Positions 12,701 to 23,744 of a stretch of 25,330 nt of DNA are shown piece after piece. Made by a program: the position numbers and the translations under genes. Location: contig NW_003140811.1 of assembly GCF_000003605.2 (NCBI RefSeq), positions 181,609-206,938 on the forward strand. The letters are read 5' to 3'. The DNA comes from Saccoglossus kowalevskii (lineage: Eukaryota; Hemichordata; Enteropneusta; Harrimaniidae). Each line of letters begins with the position of its first letter. The stretch's first letter is position 1. The notes under the pieces are model-generated. The model was not told where the DNA came from. It saw only the letters and a program-made list of their open reading frames with translations, and made no database searches.

Positions 12701-13753
12701 TCATTGGAGAAAATAATTAACAAACAATTACAATCAAGTACAAGAAAAAAAAGATCTCTTGCGTGGCGTGGGTTTCATTGTTAAAACAATCATCTCAATC
12801 AAGGTTGGCCGGAAAAGGTGGATAAATACTCGGGTCAATAGCCTTAAAAGACCAAACAATCGTGTTCTGTTGTCTACTGCGACGGACAATTTATTTAATT
12901 TTTTATTTTACTGACGTGTTCTTGACCATATTTTCTTGTAAGTTACATAAAACATGGCAAGAAATGTACCATCTAGATCATCACTGCTCCGGCTATCTAA
13001 ATGTGGTTGATTGCCGTAGCCCTGTCCAGCAGGAAATATTTTGGGGAAATGGGATGGAAGCTGCTGCGATTGACGCAGTGTTTGTCAATGGAACACACAC
13101 ATACAACTACAAATTTTAAATTTCGTCGGCATAAAGAATTTATTTGAATGCAACCATTGCGTACTTTATTTGCAGTAACGTTTAGATTGACTGCAGGATT
13201 ATTACTTGCACCTCAAATTGGTAAAGTGTCAGAAGCGCAAACTTTTCGCAGTTTGGCAAAACTTTACTCCACGGGCAATCTTCCTGTACACTATATTTTG
13301 CCCACCAACCCATGCACAACTCAATAAATTATTAGAAAATTACTAGTGTATTTGTTATTTGCAAAAAGGAATCAACAGTATTTTACAATTTGTGTCATTA
13401 TATTTTTTTTTTCATTTCTAACAAATGTGTACACTTCCTGCTGTATCGTCGCCAGCCAAGGTTCTTTTATTCAGTCATCGCCTCAACTTTACACCAAGCA
13501 ATGAGCATAATTAACTAGAATGGAAACAAAAAAATAAGTAAGTCATCATGATTAGAACACAGTAAACAGCTATTGTAAACAATGCAACATTAAAATCCCA
13601 AACTGATTATAAATTGTATAACGGTCACCGACAAACGGAGTCCACGCTGAATATTGCAGCAAAACATATTTTCGGGTCAATTGCATTCCAAATAAGAAGA
13701 AATATTTTATTTCAGCTCAATTACTTTAAATTAATAGAGAGTTATTATACATT
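9751..13753. other. Intergenic, no recognisable gene
   Basis: No protein family or RNA gene recognised. The stretch includes a 13-base C run (10413-10425), a T-rich run near 10802-10816, and a somewhat more GC-rich block at about 11100-11480. That block is open for about 100 codons on the minus strand and 119 on the plus strand, without recognisable motifs. A short inverted repeat TGATTGG/CCAATCA lies near 11450-11475. The part of 9751-10100 next to the LINE may hold unrecognisable remains of its 5' half. Confidence 0.5.
10413..10425. repeat. Homopolymer run of 13 C
   Basis: Thirteen consecutive C bases on the plus strand in otherwise AT-rich DNA. Its exact length is prone to sequencing error and to variation between individuals. 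Confidence 0.85.
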
Positions 13754-13881
13754 ATGTTGGTACATTTCGATGTATATTTACAACTAAGTCTTCAATAGCG
13801 TGGACGATTTTGGCCCGATGTTGGTACATTTCGATGTATATTTACAACTAAGTCTTCAATAGCGTGGACGATTTTCGCCCG
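13754..13881. repeat. Tandem duplication, 2 x 64 bp
   Basis: Bases 13754-13817 and 13818-13881 are the same 64-bp unit, starting ATGTTGGTACATTTCGATGT and ending in GCCCG. I find a single difference, G at 13812 against C at 13876. Identity stops at the outer boundaries. The high identity against decayed surroundings points to a recent event or an assembly artefact. No coding role is visible. Confidence 0.95.
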
Positions 13882-16578
13882 ATCGTCAACAAAACATCAC
13901 CCGCCTCCAGGACAAGCGACCGCAAATACTTACCGGTGTTCGGTCGAACAGTTAGAAAAACATCGTTACTCCCGGAATAACCACGCAAATAACGACATAA
14001 ACTTGAGCCATTTAGGCCACACTATAATCATAAAAATCATAGATGTATTTGACATAATAAATTTACCGACAAGCCGTGTTTTCCCGATCGTTTCCATCGC
14101 TAACATCGGTAGATAATCGGCCATTTTCTTTTGATGTGTCTATGACCTGACTCTGACCGGTGACGTCATCAGGTGCGCTATAGAAGGAGGTATGTGATTT
14201 GTTGACTAAACCAGTCAGAGGAGGTCTCGTTGAAATCTCATTACATAGGCATTGGTTCAGATGTATGTGGCGATAGTTAAATAATACCGAATCACAAATA
14301 CGTAACAAAAAACACAGAAAACAAACAAAATAATTAAAAAAAATAGTAAAAGTTAAATGAATATTTAAAATAAAATACACGCCGTACAATACATCTGATT
14401 TTAATTAGTTTGATGAGTACGAAGACAATAGGTAATAATGTTTACTTTGAATACATTCAAATTCCACATCTCCCGTTCGATGTGAGTCTCTTTTTTTTTT
14501 CTGTGGACGCGATGACCACCGCCCTTTAATTTGTTTTGTATTTTTGAAACTTCTCTCTCCTTGCTGTGTAATATTTGAGCAAATTGTCGCTGGTGGCGCT
14601 ATCATCAGAAACACATTTATCATTCCAAGCCGTGTATATGAATTGTTTGAGCTTGGCTCAAAATGGTGGCGTTTTGCAGATCGGCCAAAAGGGGGCGGTC
14701 TTTTGTTATTTTCCTGCTCGGCAAATTGGTTTCGGTCAACTCAATTTGAATATATTTTCGATAACTTATGTGCGTATTTGAATATTATTTGTTGTTACAA
14801 AGAACACATTTATAAAATCGAGTACTGCGTCATTTCAAAAAGGTGAGGCATGTACATTTCAGTAACTTCGGTATTCATTTTCTTTGGTTCATTTCCTTTC
14901 TGATCACAATTGTACAATGTGTGTGTTCATGTCCCGAAACGCCATCTTTCAACCGACTGTCCGCAATATGTGACATTGATATATTGCATATATGAATTTA
15001 ACAATAAGAGATGTGATGGGCAAACAAATGCTGATACGTGAGAACTAAAAACATATTGACAAAGAGATTTCACATAGAAATACAACCTATTGTAGGACGA
15101 ACGAATTCCATTCAGTACTGAAGTGTTACATTTACGTTGTAGCATCTGAAGTATCTCTCACTCATATGAGTGCGCCCTCAGTCGTCAAATAAAGACACAG
15201 CAAAATGTATACAAACAACAGACAGCTCCACATTTTTATTTATTGATAACTTTTAGAGCAGCAATTGCATTTCTCCATTACACGTATAATATTTGTCGTT
15301 ATTTACAATGTTTCATATCCAAGGTAGGATTATCCATTACACTTGCATACATGAACATCTTCAATGGATGCAGAGAATGTCATTTGGTCCGTTTAGTATT
15401 GAGTATGAAACGAGACATTGAACCTATGCGCACATAGACAGTGTCATCACCATAATAGCATTAACACCGAACACCGAATGCACAATGTTGCCCGGTAAAT
15501 ATTCAATATATACAATGAATGAACTTGACTCGTCGCGATTCAAGTTATTTGTAAGAATTAGGGAAGCCTTTGAAGTACTGAGTTCTACATTTCGATTATT
15601 ATATCCGTCATTCGGTTGTATCAACGATGAGTTCGTACTCTCGCCTTTTTATCTGTGGGTGGCGTTGTCAAACGGTGTACACGTGTATGTACTGATTGTG
15701 TATGTGCATAACAATTTGTATGTTTTTTTTGTCTGGAAACGAGAATTATTTTAATATAAACGTATGAATGTTGTCTTTCACCACGCCTTCAAAGTATCCC
15801 AGCAAGACTAGGCAAGGTATTACAATTGATGTGGCAGTGGTTGCAAGAGATTTCTCATTGCGAACATGTCAAACTTTGAATTCACCGAAAGACGTTATCA
15901 AAATATAAAAAAAGTGCTCATCAACTTGATTTGGTGAGTTGTATATATATTAATATTACATGGCACCTTATGAGAAACAATTGACAAAAGAAAACATGGA
16001 AGGGAATGTGTTGAAACCCCATTTTGAAATGTAGAAATCGATTATTATATTATATTATCTCCATAATAATAATAAATGGATTAATTGGTGTGTCTAGAAT
16101 ATATGATGAGGTTAGATTCACTACGCGCCCTGTATGAAAGACATCATGGTGTACTGTAGTTATATAATTACATCCCATAGTGTTACTCAGGCAATGTACA
16201 GCATATACCATGTGACTACAATCTTACGTCACATTCATGTTTGTTATATAATATTTCAGTTAAGTTTGGTCCTGATTGTACTAAACAATAGTGAAGGAAA
16301 CTGTTTGCTTGAGTACTCGACTCATCGTTGTATACATTCATGGAAGGCATCTAGTTCAAATAAATAATAACATACACCATTGCACCTTGGACACAGACTT
16401 GTCTAGATATTACTTATTACTTTGCGCTCGTATCTAATATATTCTTTTTATAACATAAAGCTAGGTAAATGACGTTGTTATCATCTGATCAAATGCTGCT
16501 TAATTTATGTAAATTATGATTCCGCTGAGCCGAGCCACACTGCTTGGTACGTAATCCAGTATATTGCAATATATTTTC
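13882..16578. other. Intergenic, no recognisable gene
   Basis: No gene recognised. Items noted: a TGACGTCA palindrome at 14161-14168, a run of T near 14492-14501, and GC-rich patches at about 14511-14525 and 14688-14700 that partly resemble each other's reverse complement. Open frames reach about 100 codons but show no domain, repeat or splice pattern I can support. Confidence 0.5.
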
Positions 16579-16920
16579 AATAGACCGTTTATTACGCACA
16601 CAAGATCCCGCGTTATGCGTGAAAAACAGCACACACAAAGTTCATAGCGTCGTAGTGGTGTCAAAACATGCCGTGACAAACGCGAAAGTATTTTCAGGGT
16701 ATTTTCACGCTTGATAATGAGCTTTACACATGTGATACTGGTCAATTTTAATGAAGTAAAGATATCCCAGCGTCATATTCCCCTCTGAAAGATCGGATTT
16801 TTAAACATTGAACTGTAAAAAAAAAGTTCATGTTCAAATATAATTTGAATTTTGAGGCAGACATTCGACCCGCGCTTTCACGAATTACGCGAGATCTTGC
16901 AGTGAAAGGAACATTACTTA
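16579..16920. mobile_element. MITE-like non-autonomous DNA element, copy B
   Basis: This is a second member of the family at 8072-8446, in the same orientation and diverged by an estimated quarter to a third of positions plus small indels. Shared blocks include AATAGACC at the left end, CGCGTTATGCGTGAAA, TCATAGCGTCGTAGTGG, GCGAAAGTATTTT, a GAAAGATCGG block and GGCAGACATTCGACCCGCG. Its left inner arm CAAGATCCCGCGTTATGCGTGAAA is an imperfect reverse complement of its right arm, which reads TTTCACGAATTACGCG then AGATCTTG (16877-16900). That confirms terminal inverted repeats in both copies. It carries no open frame of its own that matters. The short open frames here are products of the inverted repeats, which is why SRITRDL-like peptides appear on both strands. 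The right boundary is uncertain by some 10-20 bases. Confidence 0.72.
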
Positions 16921-19323
16921 AGAACACAACATGTAATTTATGCCTTACTAATAACAAATCCGCAACAATATATCGTTGCGATTATTGTATGAAATCAGGT
17001 ATTTTACTTATACATGTACACGCAATGTACACGCAGTTGCACCATACTTCATGCAATATTCAATGATAAAAGCGATAACAAATTTAAAACAATTCTGTTA
17101 ATATTTTTTGTGTATCAAAGCTTGGGGCACACCCTGGAGGTAATAATTGAATATCCCTTATTTCAGCCTAGGAGTATTAAATTCAGAGTCCACAGAGAAA
17201 ACATATCAGTTCCAATAAACATTTCTACAATATAGAAATCAATTACGGCACGTTTTCAGGCGTACATAGTTCCGGGCTGAGTTCACATCACGGGCACTCT
17301 TGCCAACCGCCGTTATTTGAGTTTCATATTTCTAGATTTCCTCCGAAGGTGGCGCTCTTTCAAACAAGTAAGCAGTACTCTTGAAATCTTTCCTCAATTT
17401 ACCCACGTTATCCTGCTTTCTTCAATAATTACGTAAGCGAGGTTTGACTGTCTGTGTTTTGACTATCACATTGCGCTAACGAGCTGTGAAGATGAAGAAA
17501 CACGTGACCTGCAATAAAGAACGACATATTGAGAATGTTGATTAACGTTATATAGCAGCAATGCAAAACGACACACACATTCATCGGAATCGATAACGAG
17601 GCTTGGCATATTCTGCTTGGGGCACTCGTAAATTGTACACATTTGTGTGTGGTATACAGGCCTGATATGAAAGTCAATCCCAGACATGGTTTGGCCACAT
17701 TCATAGTTGGCAGCTGGATCCATCACAGAAGTCATACTTCATATCTATTTTTTTCTAATAAAAATCTTCTTACAATGGCTTCTGATATGGAGCATACTCG
17801 TGTACGTGCATTATCACAAGTTTACGGACAACACTATTCCATGTATTCGTTGTTGCCATGCGCGTGATAATATCGATCTTAAAAGCTGTATCAATCACTG
17901 CACATGCATGATAGTGTTTTTCATTTTTGTCTGTACAGTGTAGTGCACAAGCATCGGCACAAGATGGCAGCTGCAATATGTGTAAACCATATATTGACAT
18001 TCAAATATGGGCTAGGAAATCCATTTAAGGTGTTGTCAGACTTGTCAAGATTTTATCCAAGACAGCAGCTAATTAATTTTCATATAAATTTTTGTAAATG
18101 TGTAAGTTTGAAGTTTCAACCAAATTATGTTCTAGTTAAGGACATATATTTCGATTTCATATTTCACATTTTCTAGTCAACATTGCTTTCGTTGTTGTGA
18201 CCAGTCAATGTTTCGTCAATTGCTGACATACCACTTGTGAGGCAAGGAATGGCTTCTGCTAATTAAAATATTTTGTCATCAAGTGCATTTCAATGTCTGA
18301 CAAGCGTGTCGTTTTCAGTCACATGTTAACTAATGCTACTTCCCTAAAACCTTGCCGTAGAAGGGCATTGTGATAGAATTTGATATTCATTTTCCCATAG
18401 TTCCGTGCACCTTTACCTATCACGGTGCTTTGCCCACTGGTTGCTTCCATGCATTTGAACTATTGAATCGGTGATTGTGAGTAGGAAAGATAATCGTACG
18501 TACTGGAAGACATGTTGTCATCATCTAACACTAAGAGCGTCGTTCTGTCATAGGCGGAAGTCAAGATAATACTCAGATTGCAGTAGTCATATTCGCATCC
18601 ATCTTGGATATTTTAATTTCCCGAGGGTTTAGATTTTCCAAATTACATGAAGCAGTACGAAACATAATTTGTGAAGTGTTGATTTTCGTTTGTGCATTAT
18701 TGAATGACGTCTCAGATGAACAACAATAGATTGAAGTTCTTCAGAGTAGAGGTAATTCCAAAGCCCTGGATTCACATGTAACATGTGAGACACAGAGTGT
18801 CCACATACCAAATCATTTCCCAACAGATAATATGGAAACATACAAACATACAGTTCTATGACTATTAACAATTACAGGAGCTTTATATATTGTGTAATTA
18901 CTTCATAGAAGGGCCAATTAAAAACTAACCATGATCTGAAGTGTGGGTAACCAATAATATTTTAGCGCAGAATAATTTGTGAATATTAGAATATTGCGTG
19001 TTTGTGTTGAAATTCGCAAACGTTTTGAAAATATTGTTATAATTTGTGTTTGCCCGAATAGTGAAGAGAGGCATGGCCACCACTGTGACAGATCTTTCAA
19101 CAAGCGGCAAGCCATATTAAAATGAATTGTATATATTTACACTGTAATACAACATTGCTGTTGCGTATATCTATATATCGAGTCTTAATAATAATAAGAT
19201 CGCCGTGATTGAGACTGTACGCCGCATTTCATTTCTTAGCCCATTAAAACCTACGTTCCGTGAAGTTATTTCATTATTTGTCTAATATATGTGGGCATTA
19301 TCCTAAGTAGACAGTTTAATTGA
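16921..19323. other. Region 3' of the receptor gene, no recognisable gene
   Basis: I looked for a further C-terminal exon of the receptor and for a canonical AATAAA signal on the minus strand close to the stop codon, and found neither convincingly. An ATTAAA lies at 19320-19315, too near the stop to be a persuasive polyadenylation signal. Open frames of 60-90 codons on both strands have no recognisable family. Confidence 0.45.
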
Positions 19324-19503
19324 CTAACCATGATTCTGTGAATATGTCGATCCAGGTTTGCGGAATGTTGCTGATGTGCAGCTTAATTTCCTAACGTTCT
19401 TCTCTGGCTGGAAGATTATGATGTAGACTTTGGGTACAAAGAGACATCCAAGAGCAACTGACGCACTCAGACTAACAGCAATACTTAATGTTGTCGTTTG
19501 GAT
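19324..19503 (-). CDS. mGluR coding exon 3: TM7 and C-terminal tail
   Basis: Too short for a simple ORF scan, this exon was found by looking for the missing TM7. The acceptor TTTTTTTTACAG is followed by [20 protein letters not shown] and then [17 protein letters not shown], the invariant TM7 end (F-x-PK-x-Y-I-I) of class C receptors. The reading frame continues from exon 2 at phase 0. The tail runs [20 protein letters not shown] then HG and TAG at 19326-19324, about 28 residues after TM7. A possible donor, ATG|GTTAGT, overlaps the stop, so a longer tail from an unseen downstream exon is an alternative. The exon itself is secure; its 3' end is not. Confidence 0.88.
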   Translation of the reverse strand: MQTTTLSIAVSLSASVALGCLFVPKVYIIIFQPEKNVRKLSCTSATFRKPGSTYSQNHG

Positions 19504-22500
19504 CTGTAAAAAAAATCAAGACAAGAATAATATGTCGCCATTGCGTGTTTACTTACGATTAAAAGTGATCTGGGGCTTTGCTGGGCTTTTTTTATGTTGA
19601 ACGTCAATCAATGTGATAAAACAGTCTATCCAGATCCATACAGAAATGTGGAACTAATCGAGTATGTCATTCTAGAAATAATAATTCTACAATTGAATTT
19701 CACTAAAAAAAAGAATTTTCTAGAACGATTTACATTGCTATAACTATTCATCAATCGTTATTGTCTGTTTATAAAAATATTGACTGAGTCTAATTTCAAG
19801 GATACTCACCCTGAAATCACTTCCAGTGCCAAAGTATATTGGAACGAACGATAACCAGACAATACAGGTTGTATACATGGTGAAGCCAATAAACTTGGCT
19901 TCGTTGAAATTTTCTGGAATCTTACGAGTTTTGAACGCGTACACAGTACACAACATTATAAGGAACATGTCATACACCAGCGAAATGATCAGAGCCGTCT
20001 CCATAATATTACACTTTAAAATAACAATATCTCTTCTACCGTCTGGGGAAAAAAGCCGTATACCGGGCGGATCGAGTACAAACCAGATGACCTCGCCGAT
20101 AAGCTGCACCGCAATAATACAGAAACAAATCACTAACTGAGATTGTGGACTGATATACTTTGGCCTCTGTGCTGAACGTTGAGCGCTGTTGAAAATCCGA
20201 GAAATACGATTAGTTTTGGTGAGTAAAGCTGCATAACAGATACAGAACGAGAGACCGAGTCCAAACCTCTGAACCCCGCACACAATGGCAGAGGGTTTAC
20301 AGAGTAACGGAAATGTTAACAGATAGCACATAAGTATTCCAGTCAATAGAAGGTAGCTGAGTTCTCGACCAGATGCTTTCACAACAGGAGTGTCATTGTG
20401 CACCAGAAATATACCTATCACAATCCAAGTCCAAATGAATCCAAAAATAGCAATGGCGGTTGGAATTATAGACCAGACCTCGTGCCACTCCATGTGCTGT
20501 TTTGGCAGTTTATAACAGCCCTTTAGGTCATTAGTGGGGAAGCTTCCATTTCCACAGTCCACACAAGTGAATTCATCTTTCAGGTACTCCCAGGGTTGGC
20601 ACTTAGTGCAGATCCAGCAACAACTCTCACCTTCGCGTACGTGTTTCACTTCTCCTCGCATACACGGTAGGCTACACTGAGAATATGGGAATATTCCTTC
20701 TCCATGCTTTGGTAGTCGCGGATTGAATCTAACGAGAGATGGGTCCAAGTAGAGGACGTTGGCCCAGTGACCCACCTTTTTGTAAGCATATAATCCAGTG
20801 TGTTGGTCCTTCTGAAAGTTCATTATATCATAGCGTCCAAGTCCATCACCTTGTTCATCGAAGCTCACCTGTGATTTTACCATATCTGTTGTAAGCAACA
20901 TTACAAGATTATGTTTAATTTTAACTATGGGAATATAAGAAAGATACGCGTAGAGCTAAAACTTTATAACTGACATCCACGACTGTGCGCAATGTTGTTC
21001 CATATATTTACCCCACTAATAAGATCAGTTGTTGTATTATGTTTGTTTTCTTTTTTTCGCTTATTTTTTATTGTTGTGTGTTCCCTAACCAGATTATGCC
21101 GTTGGAACTGGTTCAACAAATTCCCCATAAGATGCAACAGAACTTGTTGGACAATGTAAGTTGATTAATGGCTCTAAGGCTCTAAATCTTTTGTATTTAT
21201 ATAAGGAAAGTATTGTAAAGATATTGTAAAGGTTGTTTATAAAAAGAACAGGGACTAAACAGGCATGTTTAAATTTTGACTAATAATGAATTCAATTGGT
21301 AAAGTATCATTCTACTTTGTCAATAGATTGAAGCATTAGTGTCTTCATATATTTCAAAAATCGTCACGTAATAATTTTGCTTTTTTTCTAGATTTGTCCA
21401 AAATGAATAAACTGAAGTTGATAGAGTTGCACAATGTCAATTATTTTTCTATATCAGTCAGCAATTCTATGTTGTCGTGCACTCCCAGTTCTCTATTTCA
21501 AAAGTCGCCGATTACACTATTGACATACATTATGTGGATTATAATGACTGTACATACAGGGACCTAAATCTAGCTTCAACTCATCTGTGTCATCTCAAAT
21601 GATTACAAAAGCATATTTTTGCCGGGCAATTATACTAATGTGCTGAAGAAATTATTACACTGAAATTGGTTCAACAGCCATTTCCAATAAATTGTCCCCT
21701 ATGCAAGAATCAATAGTATTAATAAGCCAGTAAAGAAGTTTATCCATTTTGACTCTACTGATTAAATAGCTAGGGGCTTTGAATATACAGATGATTAGGG
21801 GAAACTATTTTCATTTTTTCATCACAAATATTCAACCGCACGATTTAGTTTTGATATTAAAGTAATGCGGCATATTCATTAGATTCTTTGAACATGACAA
21901 ATATAGACGTTACCTATTTAAACAACGGGCAAAGCTTTGTGAAGTGTGAGAGGGATAACTGAATATGTACAATATAAGGGCGGAACTGTTCATATATGAC
22001 ACGAACATGCATCATTGCAGTTATGATTCTCAATAATAAGGGTGTTAACAGAATAGTAGCATTTCTACCTGCGATATTAAGACAATATGGCAAAATGTCT
22101 GCACGTCAATCCACACTAACCAAAGCTAAAACGTTATCATAGCGTACACCAAGCTCCTGTTTACTCACAGAATATGTGCTCTCGGACGGCCTAAATCTAA
22201 ATTCATATTATATACCATTTCTAACTAAATGAACGAATTCCCTAAAAGTGCGATAAACATGTGTATGCTTGAATAATTTACTGAAAACCTACCTTTAAAA
22301 CTGACGTTAAGGATTTCTCTGTACAGCTCCTCTCCTTTAATTGGATCCATTGCAGCACATATTTTATTTGTGTGTGGACACAAGCGTTCATGCATATTAT
22401 GCAGTGCATGTGCCACAGCATAGACGGCATCGATGACAAACTGAACTTTAGAGTCCTGGTAATAATCTGTGGAAGTTAAGTCTTTGTCGTCTGGGCAAGG

Positions 22501-23673
22501 TGGGTTAGTATTATTGCTAAATCCAGAGTCAATACCAATGCTACATTTGAAAATTTGCTCCCAATACTCCACAAACCATGGATTCCTGGAATTACCCCAC
22601 GGATTGAGTTTCAGAAAGTACTCATCGAACGAATCGACCCTCAGTGCCTGAAGTTCAAGAGTTATAGCACCTTCGGCAACTTCTTCATTGTTTATCACAG
22701 GCAGCTCTTGCTTGCCCCAACCGTCACTTGCAATCCATATGAAATTTTCAGATAAATTTGCCCTTTTAGCAGCTGTGAGCACACCTGTGGTGTCGTCGCT
22801 CCTGGTGAACAGAATTACAGCACGTGCGTTTGGAATCCGTTTAATAGCATGTATAACATCATCGTATGTAGAGCTATCTGACGATGTTGGAATGACATTT
22901 GATGTTGCTATACAAATATCTCTATTCCTGGCTTCGCGAAGAAATTGGCTGATGCCCATCTCGCCATACTGACCCTCTGAAGCAACAGTGGACACGTAGG
23001 TCCAGTTGAACCGTAAAACAACCTCAGCTATAGCCTTTGCTTGAAAATTATCTGGTGGAACTGTTCTGGCAAAGAATTCATATCGAGTTTTATCAGTTAG
23101 TTTTGCGCTAGTAGACGCGTAGCTTACTTGTGGTATATGAAATAGTCTCAATAAATTGGCAACTTGTATTGAAACACTGCTATATGCTCCCCCGATCACT
23201 CCGGCCACAGGTTTTGGAAGGTCTGTAAAACTTTCTGTTCCATTAATGCAAGTTAACTGCGTCTGCAACTCAATGTTTGTCAGTGAAGATCGTATAAATT
23301 CGAGTGATTGTTCCAAAGCATATGTGTCTCTAGAACACGTGTCTAAGATATTTGCGCCTATTTTAATTCCAGGCAGTAGCGTGGGGTCGTCATTTATTCT
23401 GTCGATCGCAAACAGCATAGCCTCCAGACGCTGTATGCCTCTATTGGCGTTTATCGGTCCACATGGTATATCATTTTCGCCTTTTTCGTGAACAGGAAAT
23501 AATCCACCAATAATAAGATCACCGTCTTCATAGGCATTGCTTGGGCCATATCCGCTGCCTGATTCGTTACCATTTACAAACGTGATGTATAGATACTGAC
23601 ACGCAAGTACATACACGAGCGAAGTAATACTTCGTTTACACCAGCGCAAGTGCGGGTATACTTGTTTATGCAT
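19324..23673 (-). CDS. Metabotropic glutamate receptor, group II-like (join 23673-22293, 20885-19810, 19503-19324)
   Basis: Class C G-protein-coupled receptor for glutamate at the plasma membrane. The three exons join in frame (phases 1 and 0) into 2637 nt, 878 residues plus TAG, close to the length I recall for vertebrate mGluR2/3. Order: signal peptide (about 1-35), Venus flytrap ligand domain (about 50-500), nine-cysteine domain (Cys531-Cys584), seven membrane segments (about 598-850) and a short cytoplasmic tail. Positions known to contact glutamate in the family are kept: Arg78, Ser165/Ser166, Thr188, Asp208, Tyr236, Asp317, Lys409. The third intracellular loop and TM6 start ([20 protein letters not shown]) are typical. 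Blocks such as [19 protein letters not shown]-type sequence and [16 protein letters not shown] favour group II, which lowers cAMP through Gi/o. The first ATG after an in-frame TGA (23733-23731) is at 23673, with G at -3. The C-terminal end is uncertain (see findings). Assignment to mGluR is near certain; group II is likely. Confidence 0.95.
19504..19809 (-). other. mGluR intron 2 (306 bp, phase 0)
   Basis: Bounded by GTGAGT and TTTTTTTTACAG. It separates TM6 from TM7. If retained, translation would leave the receptor frame after residue 819 and stop near 19744, giving a receptor without TM7. Confidence 0.9.
19810..20885 (-). CDS. mGluR coding exon 2: end of flytrap, cysteine-rich domain, TM1-TM6
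   Basis: This exon encodes residues 461-819. The acceptor TTGCTTACAACAG|AT completes codon 461 as Asp and gives [12 protein letters not shown], the same spacing to the conserved V-x-F-D and GDGLGRYDI block as in other mGluRs. The cysteine-rich domain has its nine cysteines (531, 535, 549, 550, 553, 556, 568, 571, 584). Six membrane segments follow at about 598-622, 635-655, 661-685, 710-732, 755-777 and 791-813. Cys663 and Cys752 would form the usual TM3 to second extracellular loop disulfide. [13 protein letters not shown] matches the conserved first intracellular loop. The donor is TTCAGG|GTGAGT. An ATG at 20901 in the same frame lies in the intron and is not a start. Confidence 0.94.
20886..22292 (-). 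other. mGluR intron 1 (1407 bp, phase 1)
   Basis: Bounded by GTAGGT and a pyrimidine-containing ACAACAG acceptor. The splice phase restores the reading frame and the family's residue spacing. The interior is AT-rich and holds no open frame or repeat that I can assign. Confidence 0.88.
22293..23673 (-). CDS. mGluR coding exon 1: signal peptide and Venus flytrap domain
   Basis: This exon encodes residues 1-460 plus the first base of codon 461. A hydrophobic signal segment ([19 protein letters not shown], residues 15-33) precedes [14 protein letters not shown], the first strand of the flytrap. Cys142 lies in the disordered loop that carries the inter-subunit disulfide in the family. Cys254 (DICIATSN) is the residue expected to tie the flytrap to the cysteine-rich domain. 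Sequons include NGT and NWT. An open frame continues upstream to a GTG at 23694, but 23673 is the first ATG. The 3' end is AAAG|GTAGGT, a strong donor. Nearly the whole ligand domain sits in a single exon; reading through the donor would add a short unrelated tail ending at 22225. Confidence 0.93.
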
Positions 23674-23690
23674 TCCTCTCCGCAACAGCG

Positions 23691-23744
23691 TCACATCCAG
23701 TGAACAGACTTGATAGTGCGAACTCCGGTCTCAAATCCAATCAT
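23691..23744 (-). CDS. Possible upstream ORF in the mGluR 5' leader
   Basis: An ATG at 23744-23742 with G at -3 opens a 17-codon frame (MIGFETGVRTIKSVHWM) ending in TGA at 23693-23691, 17 bases before the receptor ATG. If the transcript starts upstream of 23744 without an intervening splice, this frame would lie in the leader and could damp receptor translation. Transcript start and leader splicing cannot be seen from the sequence, so the call is tentative. Confidence 0.3.
   Translation of the reverse strand: MIGFETGVRTIKSVHWM

Noticed and set aside
14450-14760. Possible inverted repeat: ATTCAAATT and GACCACCGCCCTTT on the left, partly mirrored by AAAGGGGGCGGTC and AATTTGAAT on the right
   Set aside because: The matches are short, the spacing between them differs on the two sides, and the intervening bases do not pair.
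19315-19320. ATTAAA on the minus strand as the receptor's polyadenylation signal
   Set aside because: It begins only three bases after the stop codon, which would leave almost no 3' untranslated region; there is no supporting downstream element.
19826-20140. Plus-strand open frame of 104 codons
   Set aside because: It is the antisense shadow of mGluR exon 2. The plus-strand frames at 22469-22972 and 23156-23491 are likewise shadows of exon 1.
23674-23694. Seven extra N-terminal codons beginning at a GTG
   Set aside because: A eukaryotic gene is expected to start at ATG; the first in-frame ATG is at 23673 and is followed by the signal segment.
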